Positions 1 through 11,440 of a DNA stretch of 64,000 nucleotides are shown here, piece after piece; within the stretch, counting starts at the first letter, position 1; each line of letters opens with the position of its first letter. The stretch covers positions 6,187,195 through 6,251,194 of the forward strand of contig NC_057015.1 in assembly GCF_000002595.2 (NCBI RefSeq), read 5' to 3'. This stretch comes from Chlamydomonas reinhardtii. Its lineage: Eukaryota; Chlorophyta; Chlorophyceae; Chlamydomonadales; Chlamydomonadaceae. Both the position numbers and the translations under genes were made by a program. Below the pieces are notes generated by a model. That model had not been told where the DNA came from. It saw nothing but the letters and a program-made list of their open reading frames with translations, and did not search any database.

Positions 1-679
1 CCGTGAGAGGTTGTGCGTGGTTGGTGGCTATGTGTGTGGGCAGGATGCACGTGTGGGCGACCGTTCTAGTACCTGGACGCTTGCGCCCTGGTTAGTGCGT
101 GCGCTGTGCGTGTGTCCTGCGGCCTAGACGTTTCCCGGCACTCCTGTGCCTAGGCTTGTGGCGTTGAGGCACAGCGGTGGGGCTCTGGCGGGTTGAGGCT
201 TGGCTAGGACTCACTGTGCGCGGAGTCACACGGACTTTGCCCGCGGGAGGGTTTGCAGCAAAGTCGGGGTTGGGCCCTGATAGCATGTGATGGCTCGGCG
301 TCTTCGGGAGCTGGGACTGTCCCCTCTGTAACATCCGCATCCATAACTTGGACTGGCAAGCATCGAGATCCATGCACGAGACTGGCAGCCTGGCGCAGGA
401 CAGGACGAGGCCTTGCCGGCACAGGGCAAATTGGGGCTCCCATACAGCTAGCCACAGACTCCGCGTCCACCACAGCGAGCTGAGCGTTCGAGGGTAGATG
501 TTGGGTAGGTATTGGGTTGAAACATATAACTGCAGCAATCACGGAATCTTCTCTTGTGCTCTCTGCCACACACGATGCTGGCACGAGCATCGGCACCCTC
601 ATAAGGTGCCTTGACAAGTCGACTTAAAGGCATGCCACATATCACCATCTCAATCCGTATTTATGTCCATCAGGCATAG
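1..679. other. 3' flank of the DUF4864-like gene, no gene seen
   Basis: The several frames open here on both strands overlap one another, lack splice-consistent continuations and show no recognisable motif. This is best read as downstream flank of the minus-strand gene ending at 680. I did not find a clear TGTAA signal on the minus strand. Confidence 0.5.
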
Positions 680-3600
680 CTACAGCGCATAGTTGCCCAT
701 CCGCACGCCGGCGACCATCCAGCAGTCCTGCAGGCCAATACGGGATGAGGAAAGCCCACGGCGCGGCGGCGGGGGTTGCGACGTGTCAGCTTGCCGGCAA
801 GCTAGATTTAAGCTCAAAGGGCAGACCGCCTAGCACCTAGCTTCATATCTAACGCCAGCTCACCTTGCAGGGGCCGTTCTCCAGTCGCTCCAGGCAAAAT
901 GTGTAGGTGTAGGGGCGCAGGGCCGAGCCGCTGGCGGCGGCGGCGCCGTGGCGCGGCTTGGCCATCACCTCCACCGCCTGCACCGCCTTGTTGTCATGCC
1001 TGGCGCATTATAGCAGAAATGCACAACGGGAAAAGGGTCGACAGCGTGCATTGCAAAAGCACAAGCAAATAGCGGGCCGCAACTGGTATCGGATCACCCG
1101 CAACAATAAGAGTCAAAGGTCGACGATACGTGTGTACGGTATGATGTGCTTGTGGCGTGCGGGCATGGCTGGACGTGTGCTAGCGTGGGCGCATGAGCTC
1201 ACGAGCGCATGCCAGACTCCGCCTCCGTCCCGGCGCCAGCACATGCACGTACGTGGCACCTCCAGCGGCAGCCCACACCCGCAACGCACACCACAAGCCC
1301 ACACCATGCCGACGTCGCCCCCAACAACACTGTACACATCCGCTGCAGCACATTCCACAGCACCCTCCACTGCAGCACCTCCATTATTGGGGCACCTCCC
1401 ACCCCCTACATTTTTCTGTACCAATCCTTGCAACCCCCCCCCCCCCCACACACACACACAGCGCACCTCCCACGCACAGCACCTCCCACAGCAGCACGCA
1501 CCTAGTGCTGGGGAACACCAGCGGCGAGAGCGGCCGCCAGCTGTCACAGTTGAGCAGAGGCCGGTAGGCGGTGTGCAGCAGCGCGTGGAAGCGAGGCAGA
1601 GGCAGCCAGGACTCGCCGCCCGCAAACCAGCTGCGCACCGTGCCAGCGTGCTGCGGAGCACGTGTATGCCGAGGCGGATCAGGATGGGGAGCAGGCTGGT
1701 GTGAAATGCGCTTTGCAGCTTGCAGGGCTGGCTCAGGTGGGGCGGGTGACAGTCGCACTGGTAGCAACCGCAAGTTCGCAACCAGTGGCTACCTGAGTGA
1801 CCTGTNNNNNNNNNNNNNNNNNNNNNNNNNNNNNNNNNNNNNNNNNNNNNNNNNNNNNNNNNNNNNNNNNNNNNNNNNNNNNNNNNNNNNNNNNNNNNNN
1901 NNNNNTCATGCCTGGCGCATTATAGCAGAAATGCACAACGGGAAAAGGGTCGACAGCGTGCATTGCAAAAGCACAAGCAAATAGCGGGCCGCAACTGGTA
2001 TCGGATCACCCGCAACAATAAGAGTCAAAGGTCGACGATACGTGTGTACGGTATGATGTGCTTGTGGCGTGCGGGCATGGCTGGACGTGTGCTAGCGTGG
2101 GCGCATGAGCTCACGAGCGCATGCCAGACTCCGCCTCCGTCCCGGCGCCAGCACATGCACGTACGTGGCACCTCCAGCGGCAGCCCACACCCGCAACGCA
2201 CACCACAAGCCCACACCATGCCGACGTCGCCCCCAACAACACTGTACACATCCGCTGCAGCACATTCCACAGCACCCTCCACTGCAGCACCTCCACTACT
2301 GCGGCACCTCCCACCCCCTACACTTCTCTGTACCAATCCTTGCAACCCCCCCCCCCCCCACACACACACACAGCGCACCTCCCACGCACAGCACCTCCCA
2401 CAGCAGCACGCACCTAGTGCTGGGGAACACCAGCGGCGAGAGCGGCCGCCAGCTGTCACAGTTGAGCAGAGGCCGGTAGGCGGTGTGCAGCAGCGCGTGG
2501 AAGCGAGGCAGAGGCAGCCAGGACTCGCCGCCCGCAAACCAGCTGCGCACCGTGCCAGCGTGCTGCGGAGCACGTGTATGCCGAGGCGGATCAGGATGGG
2601 GAGCAGGCTGGTGTGAAATGCGCTTTGCAGCTTGCAGGGCTGGCTCAGGTGGGGCGGGTGACAGTCGCACTGGTAGCAACCGCAAGTTCGCAACCAGTGG
2701 CTACCTGAGTGACCTGTGCGTCTCCCGGCCGGTGTCTGCTGCATCACCACTGCTCCCCAGTCTGCCGCGGTGCACCCCTCCGGGTCCCACGTCCCGAGCA
2801 CGGAGCCGCTGCCCAGTTGCCCCCGGCCAAGCGCCTGGTCCTCTCCGCTTGGGCTGCTCCTGAGCATCACGTGTTTCCTACTGGGAACGGCCGAAAGGAA
2901 CACCCCATTGCGCCACACCCCACCTCCCGCCTCCCACCACTGCCACACCTGTGGGTCCTCGGCGGGTGCGGTCAGCTGAAAGGCTGCAGTCACGCCCGCG
3001 TCCTGGTCAGGGTAGTCATTGCGCTGAGGGGCGGGTGTGGGTGAACTTGGTAAGCGCCCGTAGGTGGAGCGGCGGCGATGTGTAGCATGCGCTCAGGGGA
3101 GTTACCAGTCTCTAAATTGCATGGTTGATCGTGCGCGCGCGAGTCTATGCATGGTGGATCGTGCGTGCGCGAGTCTATGCATTGTCACCTGCCGGCATCC
3201 CTAAGACATTGGTCGCGCGCCACACGCAACTTGCACCATGGGCCCAGGCGTCTATCTATGGCACGCTAGCCGTGGGGCTGCCCCGGTCACCCTGCCGACT
3301 GCACGTTCACTGACCTGCAGCACGTCCAGAATCTGATGGACCACTGCGTGTGGCGGCACCAGCGGCGCTGCACACGTGCACGGGCACGTGCAGCGGTATA
3401 GGCGAGGCGCATGACACCATGCGACACAGTCGGCACAGCCCGAGCATGTGAAGGTACAGGTAGGGTGCAAGGCGCAGAAAGCCAAGCAGCAGCATGAGCA
3501 GGTCGCAGCATGCGAGTTCGCCACCGTGCACGTGAGCGGCACACCCTGCATGCCCGTACGCATGGGCACTGCCGATAGTCATTCCCGCGGCCGCGGCCGA

Positions 3601-4269
3601 GCGCCACTCACAGGGCTGTGCCGACTGCACCGCTGCCACCGGCGAGGGAATGCCCTGCAGCCGCGATGACAGCAGGCATGCAGGTCAAGCGCACAGTCAC
3701 ATACATGCCAAGAGCTAACCACATGCCCACACCAGTGCACGGTCCGCCATGTGGCCGTACCGCCCATTGCACGTGCACCTGCCCGCAAAGCGGCAGCTTC
3801 GGCCGCGCCCCCTGCCTCCCAAACAAGGTAACCGCCAGGATTTCCGCTAATTTAACGCAACGGAAATGCAGCTGCGTGCCCAGAACCGTTCCTTACCTTG
3901 ACCCGCACTGTCTGGCTAAACAAAGCCGCCAGCCCAGCGTCGTCAGCTGAAGGCGTGTGTGCGTCAGGGAATAAAGTGCATGAAGTGAAAGCAGGTTGCA
4001 CACCGTTCGGCTGACTCGTGATGTGCGGTGGCAGTACAGTCGCATGGATATGAGTCACTGGTCAGGAGCATTTGCGGGCATCGGGGCTCACCTGCGGCGG
4101 GCTCGTCGGCAGCGCTTCTGCGGCAGTGTGTCGGGGCCCGGCACACCGACACAGCGTGCCGGCAACCGCCGGCTCCAGCCGAGAAGGGCACCGGGCGACG
4201 AGCTGTACTAGTGCAAGGCGTAATACCCAGATGACCACCAGCCCGTAGGCTGAGCGATGCATGAGCCAT
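680..4269 (-). CDS. plastid-targeted DUF4864-like protein, 8 exons, interrupted by an assembly gap
   Basis: Exons read 4269-4092, 3946-3897, 3654-3612, 3367-3315, 3023-2949, 2562-2414, 999-864 and 727-680. All phases join and give about 243 residues ending MGNYAL. Residues 1-55 are rich in Arg, Ala and Ser without acids, as expected of a chloroplast transit peptide. The mature part has PPHAVVHQILDVLQ, then RNDYPDQDAGV, then a Trp/Leu-rich stretch ending NCDSWRPL, then TFCLERLENGPCKDCWM. This order recalls the plant and algal DUF4864-type proteins; that family name is from memory. The function is unknown. The 149-nt exon 2562-2414 has a near-identical second copy at 1650-1502. Using both copies would break the frame, so one is probably an assembly duplicate. 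It starts 658 bp from the divergent Sel1 gene. Confidence 0.7.
994..1805. repeat. left copy of 812-bp direct duplication flanking a gap
   Basis: This segment is matched base for base, apart from a few substitutions (for example around 1383-1412), by 1906-2717. The two copies are separated only by 100 N. The left copy follows coding exon 999-864 and ends exactly at the first N. It contains a copy of the 149-nt exon (1650-1502, minus strand) and a C14 run followed by an AC repeat. Confidence 0.95.
1806..1905. other. assembly gap of exactly 100 N
   Basis: One hundred N is the conventional placeholder for a gap of unknown size. It sits between the two copies of the 812-bp duplication, so the join may be a failed overlap of contig ends. 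Confidence 0.98.
1906..2717. repeat. right copy of 812-bp direct duplication flanking a gap
   Basis: The copy begins at the first base after the N run and runs into unique sequence at 2718. It holds the exon 2562-2414 used in the gene model. Offset to the left copy is a constant 912 bases, including the C-run, so the copies differ by substitutions, not by length. Confidence 0.95.
3122..3185. repeat. two direct copies of a ~33-bp repeat in an intron
   Basis: The phrase GCGCGAGTCTATGCAT occurs twice, about 33 bases apart, each preceded by GATCGTGCG. It lies in the intron between exons 3367-3315 and 3023-2949 of the DUF4864-like gene. No function is evident. Confidence 0.7.
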
Positions 4270-4927
4270 CACGCTTTAACAGAACTGAAACCTCAGCAAG
4301 CAAGGTGTCGAAGTCGCCAGCCGGGTGCTATGCAACCTCAAGGAGTGGCCTTTTTGCCGTGATTAAGCCTATTGCAAAGCCGAGACACCAGCCGACGTAT
4401 GTGGGCGTCTGGCAGGCTTTCCGTGATTTTGGGATGGTGGCGAGCCCGAAACTTAGTTTTCGCTAGCAACCCTAGCAACTCAGAACTATTACGTCTCACT
4501 ACCGTAGGCTTCAACTTAGCTCCCTTCAAACAGACAGCACCCTGAGTTTTGTCCAGGCTTGACTCTGCGCGGAAAACGTGCAGCTCTAGGCCGTGTTGTA
4601 ATTTCAGTACCTGTTCCGGCTAGGGCTAGGCTCAGCTGACGCACCTTCATGCAGGCTAGCACGCACCCGACTCAACTCGGTTCACAGCGCCTCAAGCCGG
4701 CCGTCGTCGCCAGGCCTATGAGCAGCTCTAATTACTCGTCAGGTAGGTCGCTGCCTCACGACGCAGCTCGTCTTGTCGGCCCTGGCTCGTGACAAATGGG
4801 CAGTCGCGGACAAACCACCCTCAGCTGGCCTGCGCACGTATCCTCAGGCTCGGGGGCTCATCAGTAACCTCACGGCACTGCCGCATGCTTACCTGGCGAT
4901 TGGGCTTCCGTTTGGCTCGGGGTTAAG
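4270..4927. promoter_or_regulatory. head-to-head intergenic region of the DUF4864-like and Sel1 genes
   Basis: The interval separates the minus-strand start at 4269 from the plus-strand start at 4928, so it must hold both promoters. It has more A and T than the coding parts. I see no unambiguous TATA box or other element. The small frames in it have no motif support. Confidence 0.5.
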
Positions 4928-5993
4928 ATGCGCCGGCACGACCCGCTGCCGCCCCTCTGCTCAGGCCGCCCCAAGAGCAGCAACAAGCGCAGCGCGCCAG
5001 AGCTGGAACGGCCGGGCTCGAGTCAGGCGGCACACGCGCACCCATCGCAGATGCAGCCAGGTTTGTACGCGATGGGGCAGGGCGGACGCGGCACAGATGT
5101 AGAGTCCCCGAGTGGAGTGACGTCGGCTGCCGGCACACACAGCGACGGGCATGACGGGGTCTTACCCGTGAACAGCGTGAACCTACCTGTACAAGAGGAC
5201 AACGATTACCATATTATTTCCCGATGATGGAAACATGTTGTGCCGCACCGACAGCGTTGGCAACGCCGTGTCCCAGCCCACCCTCGCCATTTCAGCACAA
5301 CGCTGCCTCCTCGCCAACCGCTCTGCCTTGGCCCCCACCTACCTGCCCGCCCCCACAGAGCCCATCCCGCTAAAATACGTGGTTCAAGAGGCTGTAAAGC
5401 GGTGGTTTGAGGACACGCTGCTGGAGGCGCAGCGCGGGGACGTCAAGCAGCAGGCGCTGGTGGGCGAGATGTACAAGGTGAGGGATCGGGATCGGCGGGG
5501 CAGGGGGAACAGCCGGACGGGTGAATGGAGGTGGGGTTGGGGAAGGCGGCAAGGACTGGGACCGTACTGATACCGTGTCAATGAGTTGACTGCAAGAATC
5601 CCGGGGAGAGGGCCGCTATCGGAGAAGGGGTGCCGGGGTCGTCGTGGCGTGCTGGTTGCGGCACAATGGGGTGGTGCTGTTTGAGTGTTGGAATAGCAAG
5701 GGAGAGCGTTTCGAAATCCAGGGGTGATGACAACGACTGGCATACACACTTGTTGGAGCCGCACGATGTGAGGGACCCGCGTGTCGTGATGGAGGCTAGC
5801 GCCGTAGAGACGAAGCGCATACATACGTGGGTAAGACATACTTAGGTCCAAGCTGTTGCGCCGGGCGGTACGTGCCTGCTTATGCCTGCAGGAGGGCTAC
5901 GGCTGCCAGAAGGACGCGCGTGCCGCCAAGGAGTGGTCGGACAAGGCGGCATCCCGTGGCTACAAGATGCAGGGCGTGTATTGCGAGCTCTAG
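4928..5993 (+). CDS. small Sel1-like repeat protein, 3 exons
   Basis: Exons 4928-5060, 5359-5477 and 5892-5993 join in phase and give about 117 residues. The first 44 residues are polar and basic with no motif. The rest reads EAVKRWFEDTLLEAQRGD, then QQALVGEMYKEGYGC, then AAKEWSDKAASRGY, which is one Sel1-type helical repeat with a preceding helix. Short plant proteins with a WFQDTL..AK.GD start and a GYG..KD..K...W..KA Sel1 repeat look alike (family knowledge). Sel1 repeats mediate protein contacts; no partner can be inferred. The two 3' exons are well supported. The first exon rests on an AG|GTTTGT donor that restores phase. An alternative is an ATG at 5235 reading straight through the pyrimidine-rich acceptor region, which I think is intronic. 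Confidence 0.65.
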
Positions 5994-7054
5994 ATGGATG
6001 TGAGCTGTGGCACATGCGAGAGTGGCGCAGGCGGGTGGTCACAGGAGCACAGGGAGCCGCGGGCGCGGACGGAGTGAGGAGGAGGCACGGCTGGTGCGAG
6101 GGTGGGCCTGTGGTTGAGGGATTGCGCGGCCTCCAGCAGGCACCCGCGCACCACTGGGCAGCCTGCGCGCGCTTGTGGCTTTGATGATGCGGCGAGAGCT
6201 CACAGCGTCAAGAATATGCCATTGTTGATGCCGGGGGGAACATCCGTACAGTAGCTTAACATTCTCCTGAAGGCAGAAAGGAGCGTTATGGTGGTATCGC
6301 TTTATTCACAAGCATGATGCTGCGTTTGCATGACAGTCTAGGTGCTCGGCTCATCGAGGTAATGGCTCTGAAGTTATGGGCGCGATGGTAGGGAAACGTC
6401 ATGTTGGTCACCGGTTGCATGAAGAAATTTGGAGCTTGGCCCGTGCACCACGGGGTGAAGAACAACCACGGGTGAAGAACACGACTGGCTATCGAGTTGA
6501 GCGTGTAACGCCTGGGTTTCACGCAGAGCAGCATTCAAGAGCTGATGGTGCACCGCATGACAGAACGAGGGTTGGCAACTAAGAGAAGCGGCTCCGATCA
6601 CCCCTGGCTCCGTTAGATGTGGTTAACTAGCAGCAACATCGCGTTCGCTTTACACCGTAACATATTCAGCCAAATGCAACCATGAATCCCACGCATTCAT
6701 GTGTCAGTCACAAAGCCCCAGACGCATGCACCAGTCTGCGGTCATGTCCGGCGAGCTGCACAAACCGCCCTAATGGCAGTACCCTGGCGCGCCCGATGGG
6801 CAGCAGCACGCAAACATTCAACCGTATACCATACCTGAGCAGTGGGTCTGCGCCGCTCCTGCCGCAGCCCCAGCAACCCCACCCCAACACCTTGCTTTGC
6901 CATCAATCCTCCTCGCCCTGTACCATCGCACAATGTCTTGACCCTGTCATCTGTACCGTATCCACTGCACGCACCCTCCAAACCCCCTCCCATTACCATC
7001 CGCTCCACCGCCACAACACACACGGCTATTGCACAACCACCCGAAAGCCCCTCA
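5994..7054. other. convergent 3' region between the Sel1 gene and ODA9
   Basis: The two flanking genes converge here. The interval must contain both 3' untranslated regions. Apart from a minus-strand TGTAA (6650-6654), nothing recognisable is present; the frames in 6680-7050 are shadows and flank of ODA9. Confidence 0.6.
6650..6654 (-). terminator. candidate TGTAA polyadenylation signal of ODA9
   Basis: TTACA on the plus strand is TGTAA on the ODA9 strand, about 400 bases after its stop codon. TGTAA is the standard poly(A) signal of Chlamydomonas genes. Five-base motifs also occur by chance. Confidence 0.45.
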
Positions 7055-10000
7055 TCAGTGCGCCGCGTTCTTGGCGAGGTCGGCGTCGCTCTTGCGCGCA
7101 ATCTCCACCACGCCGTCCAACTTGGCCACCTCAAGGTCCTCAAACTTCTGACCCTTCTCCGGCTTGGACGTGATGCGCAGGTTGGGGCTCAGCTTGAGCG
7201 AGGTGACGCAGCCCTTGTCGTCGCCCACCAGCACGATGGGGTGCTTGGGGTTGAACACCAGCTTGGTCAGCTTGGCCTTCTTCACCACCTTCTGGCTGCA
7301 CAGCGGCAGCAGCTTGTTCTGCGCCAGGTCGAACACGTGCACGCGGCCGTCGTCGGTGACGGCAGCGAACACGGTGGCGCTGTAGGGCGCCCAGGACACA
7401 TCGCCGATGGAGTCGTTCAGGTCAAAGTTCATGACCGCGCGCTTGGGGTCGTGCACGTCCCACAGCTTGATGGTCCAGTCGGCGGAGGCGGACAGGAACA
7501 TGGAGGGGTGGATGTTGTTCCAGTGCACCGCGTACACGGCCAGGTGGTGCGAGACGTAGGTGGACAGGTACTGCGAGCTGTAGGCCTTGGAGCAGCGGTG
7601 GATGGCGCCCTCCTCCGTGCCCACCAGGTAGATGGACTCCTGGCCCGGCATCTGCATAGCGCGGTGGTGGGGCGGATGATGGCGGGTAGGGTCAGGTACG
7701 GGCAACATAGGGTAGCGGACCCGAGCTACGTCCCTCAGCTCACACAGCGCCAGCACAGCCGTAGCCGGACTGCTTACACCTTCCCGTGCCCCACGCCTGC
7801 GGGCCCTCGCCCATCCCTCCCCCCCTCGCCTTCCCTGCCCCCGCCCACCTTGCAGAAGTCCATGCAGCAGCCGCCCGCCGGCCCGGAGGCGTTGGGATCC
7901 TCCTCCTCGCTCGTCTCGCCGGCGCGCACCACACGCAGCTTCATGAGGCACTCGGGTATGAGCTCGCTCTTTGTCAGCGTCCACAGGTTCACCGCGCCGT
8001 CCGACGAGATCGACACGAACTGCAGGCTCTTCTGCGCGTCGTCGGGCTGCCAGTAGATCTGCCACACTGGGTCGTTGTGCTTGCCGGTGCGCACCGAGGC
8101 CTGGTAGATGGGCTCGTCCTTCTTCAACCGCACGTCGTACACAAGCACGGAGCCGTCGTAGCAGCCCACCGCCAGCAGGTTAGCGAACTCGGGGTGGAAG
8201 TGCACGCACATGACGCCCGACTCGGTGTGGAAGGTGTACTCGGGGTGCGAGGGGTTCTTCAGCGAGTAGATGTTGATGAGGCCGGACGCCTGCTTCAGGA
8301 ACTCGTAGCTGCCGTAGCCCACCGCGAACATGTCGTCGTACAGCGGGTTCCAGCAAATGCTCGTCACCTGCCGCCGCTTGCTCTTGTCCGACACAAAGCG
8401 CCAGAGTGGCAGCAGCGAGCCTTCCCCGGGCCTGCGATTTGAGGCAAGGAGTAGGGTGGAGTGGGTGGAGTTGGGTTGAATGGATCAGGCTCGGTGGCTA
8501 TGGCTAGCCCCGCAGTGTACAGTCCCTCACATGCCAATACCTGCAGGTTGCAGCTTTCTGGCCACTGCTGGCCCCGCGCCCCGTCAGACCCAGCCGCGGA
8601 GAGCCCGGCGCGTGTTCATACATACCGCATACGCCACGCTCCCCGCCCGCCACATGCCCATGGTCCGCCTATCCCCACAGCCCCGCCCGTCGCCCCTTCT
8701 GCTCCATCCATCCATCCTCCACCCTCGCGCGCCCTCAGCAAAGCCTCCGCTGCCTGTCTCACCGGAAGGCGTCCGACGCGTCGTCCCAGTACTTGAAGTC
8801 CATAGCCACCTCCTCGTACATGTTCTGGTTCACCATGCGGTCTAGTGTCCCCAGGCTGTGCATCAGCGTCGGGCTTTGCAGCGTGGGCACGTGCTCGTTC
8901 TTTGCCGCGTGCGCCGCGCCCGCCGCTGCTGCCGCCGCAGCCGCCTTCTTGCCGCCTTTGGACTTCATCGCCTCATCTATCCGCTGCCGCTCCAGGTCCT
9001 TAATGTACTCGTCGTAGATCTCCCACTGTGTGCAGGCACCTACAGGTGACGGAGCGAGCGAGGTGTGGGCGGAATTGGGGGTGGGAGGTGGGATGCGGTG
9101 GAGGCCGACGCATGCGGCGCAGGCATTAACTGGCCGTTGCGGTCGTTGGGCCGCGGGGCAACCAGCAGCATGCCGGAAGGCTGTGTCACTGGGTGCTGTG
9201 CCAGATGCCTCCGACATGGCGTGCCTACGCTTGAGTTCAGGACATGACCTAACCTGAAGTTTTTAGGGTTACCCCGGGCCCTTCATGCTCTTGGTGTCGA
9301 CATTGAAAGGCCGCGGCCCTTCAGGTACCCAAACCCGGCACAGTAACCAACCGACGCATCCCTCCGCCCAGCGCTCGTCCCAAGGCCAGTCTTGCTCTGG
9401 CCCATATGCTGATGTGCGTCTGCGCATACCCACCCGAGACGGTCGCTGTCGGCGGCGGTTCCGTGAACGTCTCCCGGTCCCGCAGCGGGTAGTTGAGGGT
9501 CTGCGCTGCCCGCTCGCTGAAGTTGAACTGGTTGCGCAGCTGGCGCGAGTCATCCGGGGGCTCCACGTCCCCATGGTCTTTATGCTCGTGGCTAGCGCGG
9601 TCGATGTCCGCCTGGAACCGTGCACTGGCCTCCTGCTCCATCTTCTCCATGTCCATCTGCCGCTTCGCCTCATCCGAGCTCTTATGCAGCAGCCAGCCAT
9701 CCGTAGCGTAGTGAACCACTGTCTGCTCTACCATGGGCTCCAGCTTAAAGACTTTGTCCTTCATGTTGAATCGGACGATGTTCTTTGGCGCTGCTGGGTT
9801 GTTGGCTGTCAGCATCTTTGCCACCTCCTCATTGAGGTCCGCCTCCGACAGCCAGAGCTGGTTGTCAGGCTTAACGATTTCACGGATGGGCTGCAAAGGA
9901 AGGATGGAAAACCGTCAGCGACTCCCGACAGCCCACTGCAAGCTGCGCTGTGATGTTCTCGCACCAACCCACCATAGCAAATGCCTCATCGCCCGGCATA

Positions 10001-10196
10001 GGCGGGGGAGGCGGGATGTAGTCTTGTGCATTTTGCTCCTGCTTGCCAGTCTTCTTGCCGGTCTTGCCCTGCGAATCAACCAAGCATGACCTCATTAGAT
10101 AAATGGGCAATTAATGGGTGGCCAACGCGGTCTCGACGCTGGGGCGCGGTCGCTTGCCTTGTCTGTCCCCTTCTTGGCGGGGCTGAGCGCCGGCAT
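7055..10196 (-). CDS. ODA9: flagellar outer-arm dynein intermediate chain IC78 (IC1)
   Basis: Six exons, 10196-10158, 10068-9973, 9890-9434, 9039-8763, 8431-7849 and 7651-7055, join in phase to about 682 residues. The protein starts MPALSPAKKGTDKGKTGKK and ends KSDADLAKNAAH. An N-terminal basic and proline-rich part and an Ala-rich linker (KKAAAAAAAAGAAHAAKN) are followed from about residue 300 by WD40 repeats, with clear units such as DWTIKLWDVHD and DGAVNLWTL. It is the WD-repeat intermediate chain that, with IC69, forms the base of the outer dynein arm and binds the doublet microtubule; loss gives the oda9 phenotype (known for Chlamydomonas). The length equals that of the known protein to within a residue or so. 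The first intron has a GC donor (AAG|GCAAG). No damage is seen. Confidence 0.97.
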
Positions 10197-11440
10197 GGCT
10201 CCTCGCTATTCTAAGGCTATTAAGATGGCGTGAAAGGGCCAACGAGACGGTTAGGGCGTCGCGCCCCTAGGGAACCAGTGCCATGTAAACTAGCAAATCG
10301 ATATCCTAAATTGTTACTACGTGTAATGTGATGTGAACACAATAATCAAACAGGAAAATAAGCGCAATGCGTGGAGCGTTTCACAAGTTTCCGAATGGAC
10401 TTGGAATTGGGCCACTCATTTCCTGCCGTTCTATTGTCGCCCCCCACGCCCAGCGCAAAAGAAGGTATTCGCACTCGATATCACCATGAAATAGGTGTAC
10501 CAAGGTGGCAGTCGACATGAAAACCCGGCGTGTCGACACGTTTGGACCACCCTTCTGAAAGTCTTCCGGAGTGCTGCTGGCTGCTGCTATCAGCTGTCTA
10601 CAGTGCCCAGCACGATAACAACCTCACCGTTGAACGTGCAACGGTTCAAGCAGTTGCTCGCCAAGCTCAGGCTGTATGTACTGGTGATCCTGCCATCCCG
10701 CTTTCCAATGCACAAGAGGCTTGAGGTCACAGCGCGCATTACAGGCATCAATGTCCCCTACCATGTTCCATCGCATCAATCTCAACCTAACCCTCCCTCC
10801 AGGTACCAGCCCCAATCATCGACAATGCACGTCCTCAAGTATCAGGCGTCCTAAGTGGCTACGGCTCCTGACCTCTCCTGACCACGCACTGTCCCCCGCC
10901 CGGATCGCAACCCATGTAACGCGCATCTCGGACCATCGACGCATGCAGCGCATCAGTCATTCAGTGCGTGTCTGGACCGCTCTCATTTCCAGAGAGTCGC
11001 ACGCGAGAACGAGTGCAATGAGTATCCAAATGCTCACCCTCACAGGCACACAGCACTAACAGCAATTCATTCATTTATCGTCAGCAGTCGCAGTCAGGAG
11101 AAGCTGCGTACTCGACTCATCCCAATCCCTAACTCCAAACCCACCACCTCACACCAAGCTGCGTCTTCACGTTACACGCCAACAGGATCACATCACCCTG
11201 AAGCTTGAGACCAGCAGGGGATTGCATCAGTTCTGTACTTGCGATTCACCTCAGACACCGCAACACGATTGCACGCATTTCGCCCACACCTCTGCCCACA
11301 CCCACCGCCACGCGACATGCTCTGCCCACGTAGCCAGCTGCCTCCCCGCCCCTTCGCGCGCAGCGCGCTCTCCCAGCCCCAGCCCCTGCCGGCCTGCCCC
11401 TGCCGACGCGCCCACGAGCTGCCCATCGCCCCCCGGCCCT
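10197..11440. promoter_or_regulatory. ODA9 upstream region and 3' flank of the armadillo-protein gene
   Basis: Both neighbours are on the minus strand, so this interval carries the end of the upstream gene's transcript and the ODA9 promoter. 10240-10420 is clearly richer in A and T than its surroundings, as promoters here tend to be. A minus-strand TGTAA lies at 11172-11176. No further element can be named. Confidence 0.5.
11172..11176 (-). terminator. candidate TGTAA polyadenylation signal of the armadillo-protein gene
   Basis: TTACA on the plus strand lies about 265 bases past the stop codon at 11441, a usual distance for an algal 3' untranslated region. Confidence 0.4.

Noticed and set aside
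2025-2993. 322-codon minus-strand frame
   Set aside because: Only its first ~25 codons (exon 3023-2949) are coding; the rest is intron, since splicing to 2562-2414 gives the better-conserved-looking protein.
9285-9953. 222-codon plus-strand frame opposite ODA9
   Set aside because: It is the antisense shadow of well-identified ODA9 exons; high GC leaves all frames open.
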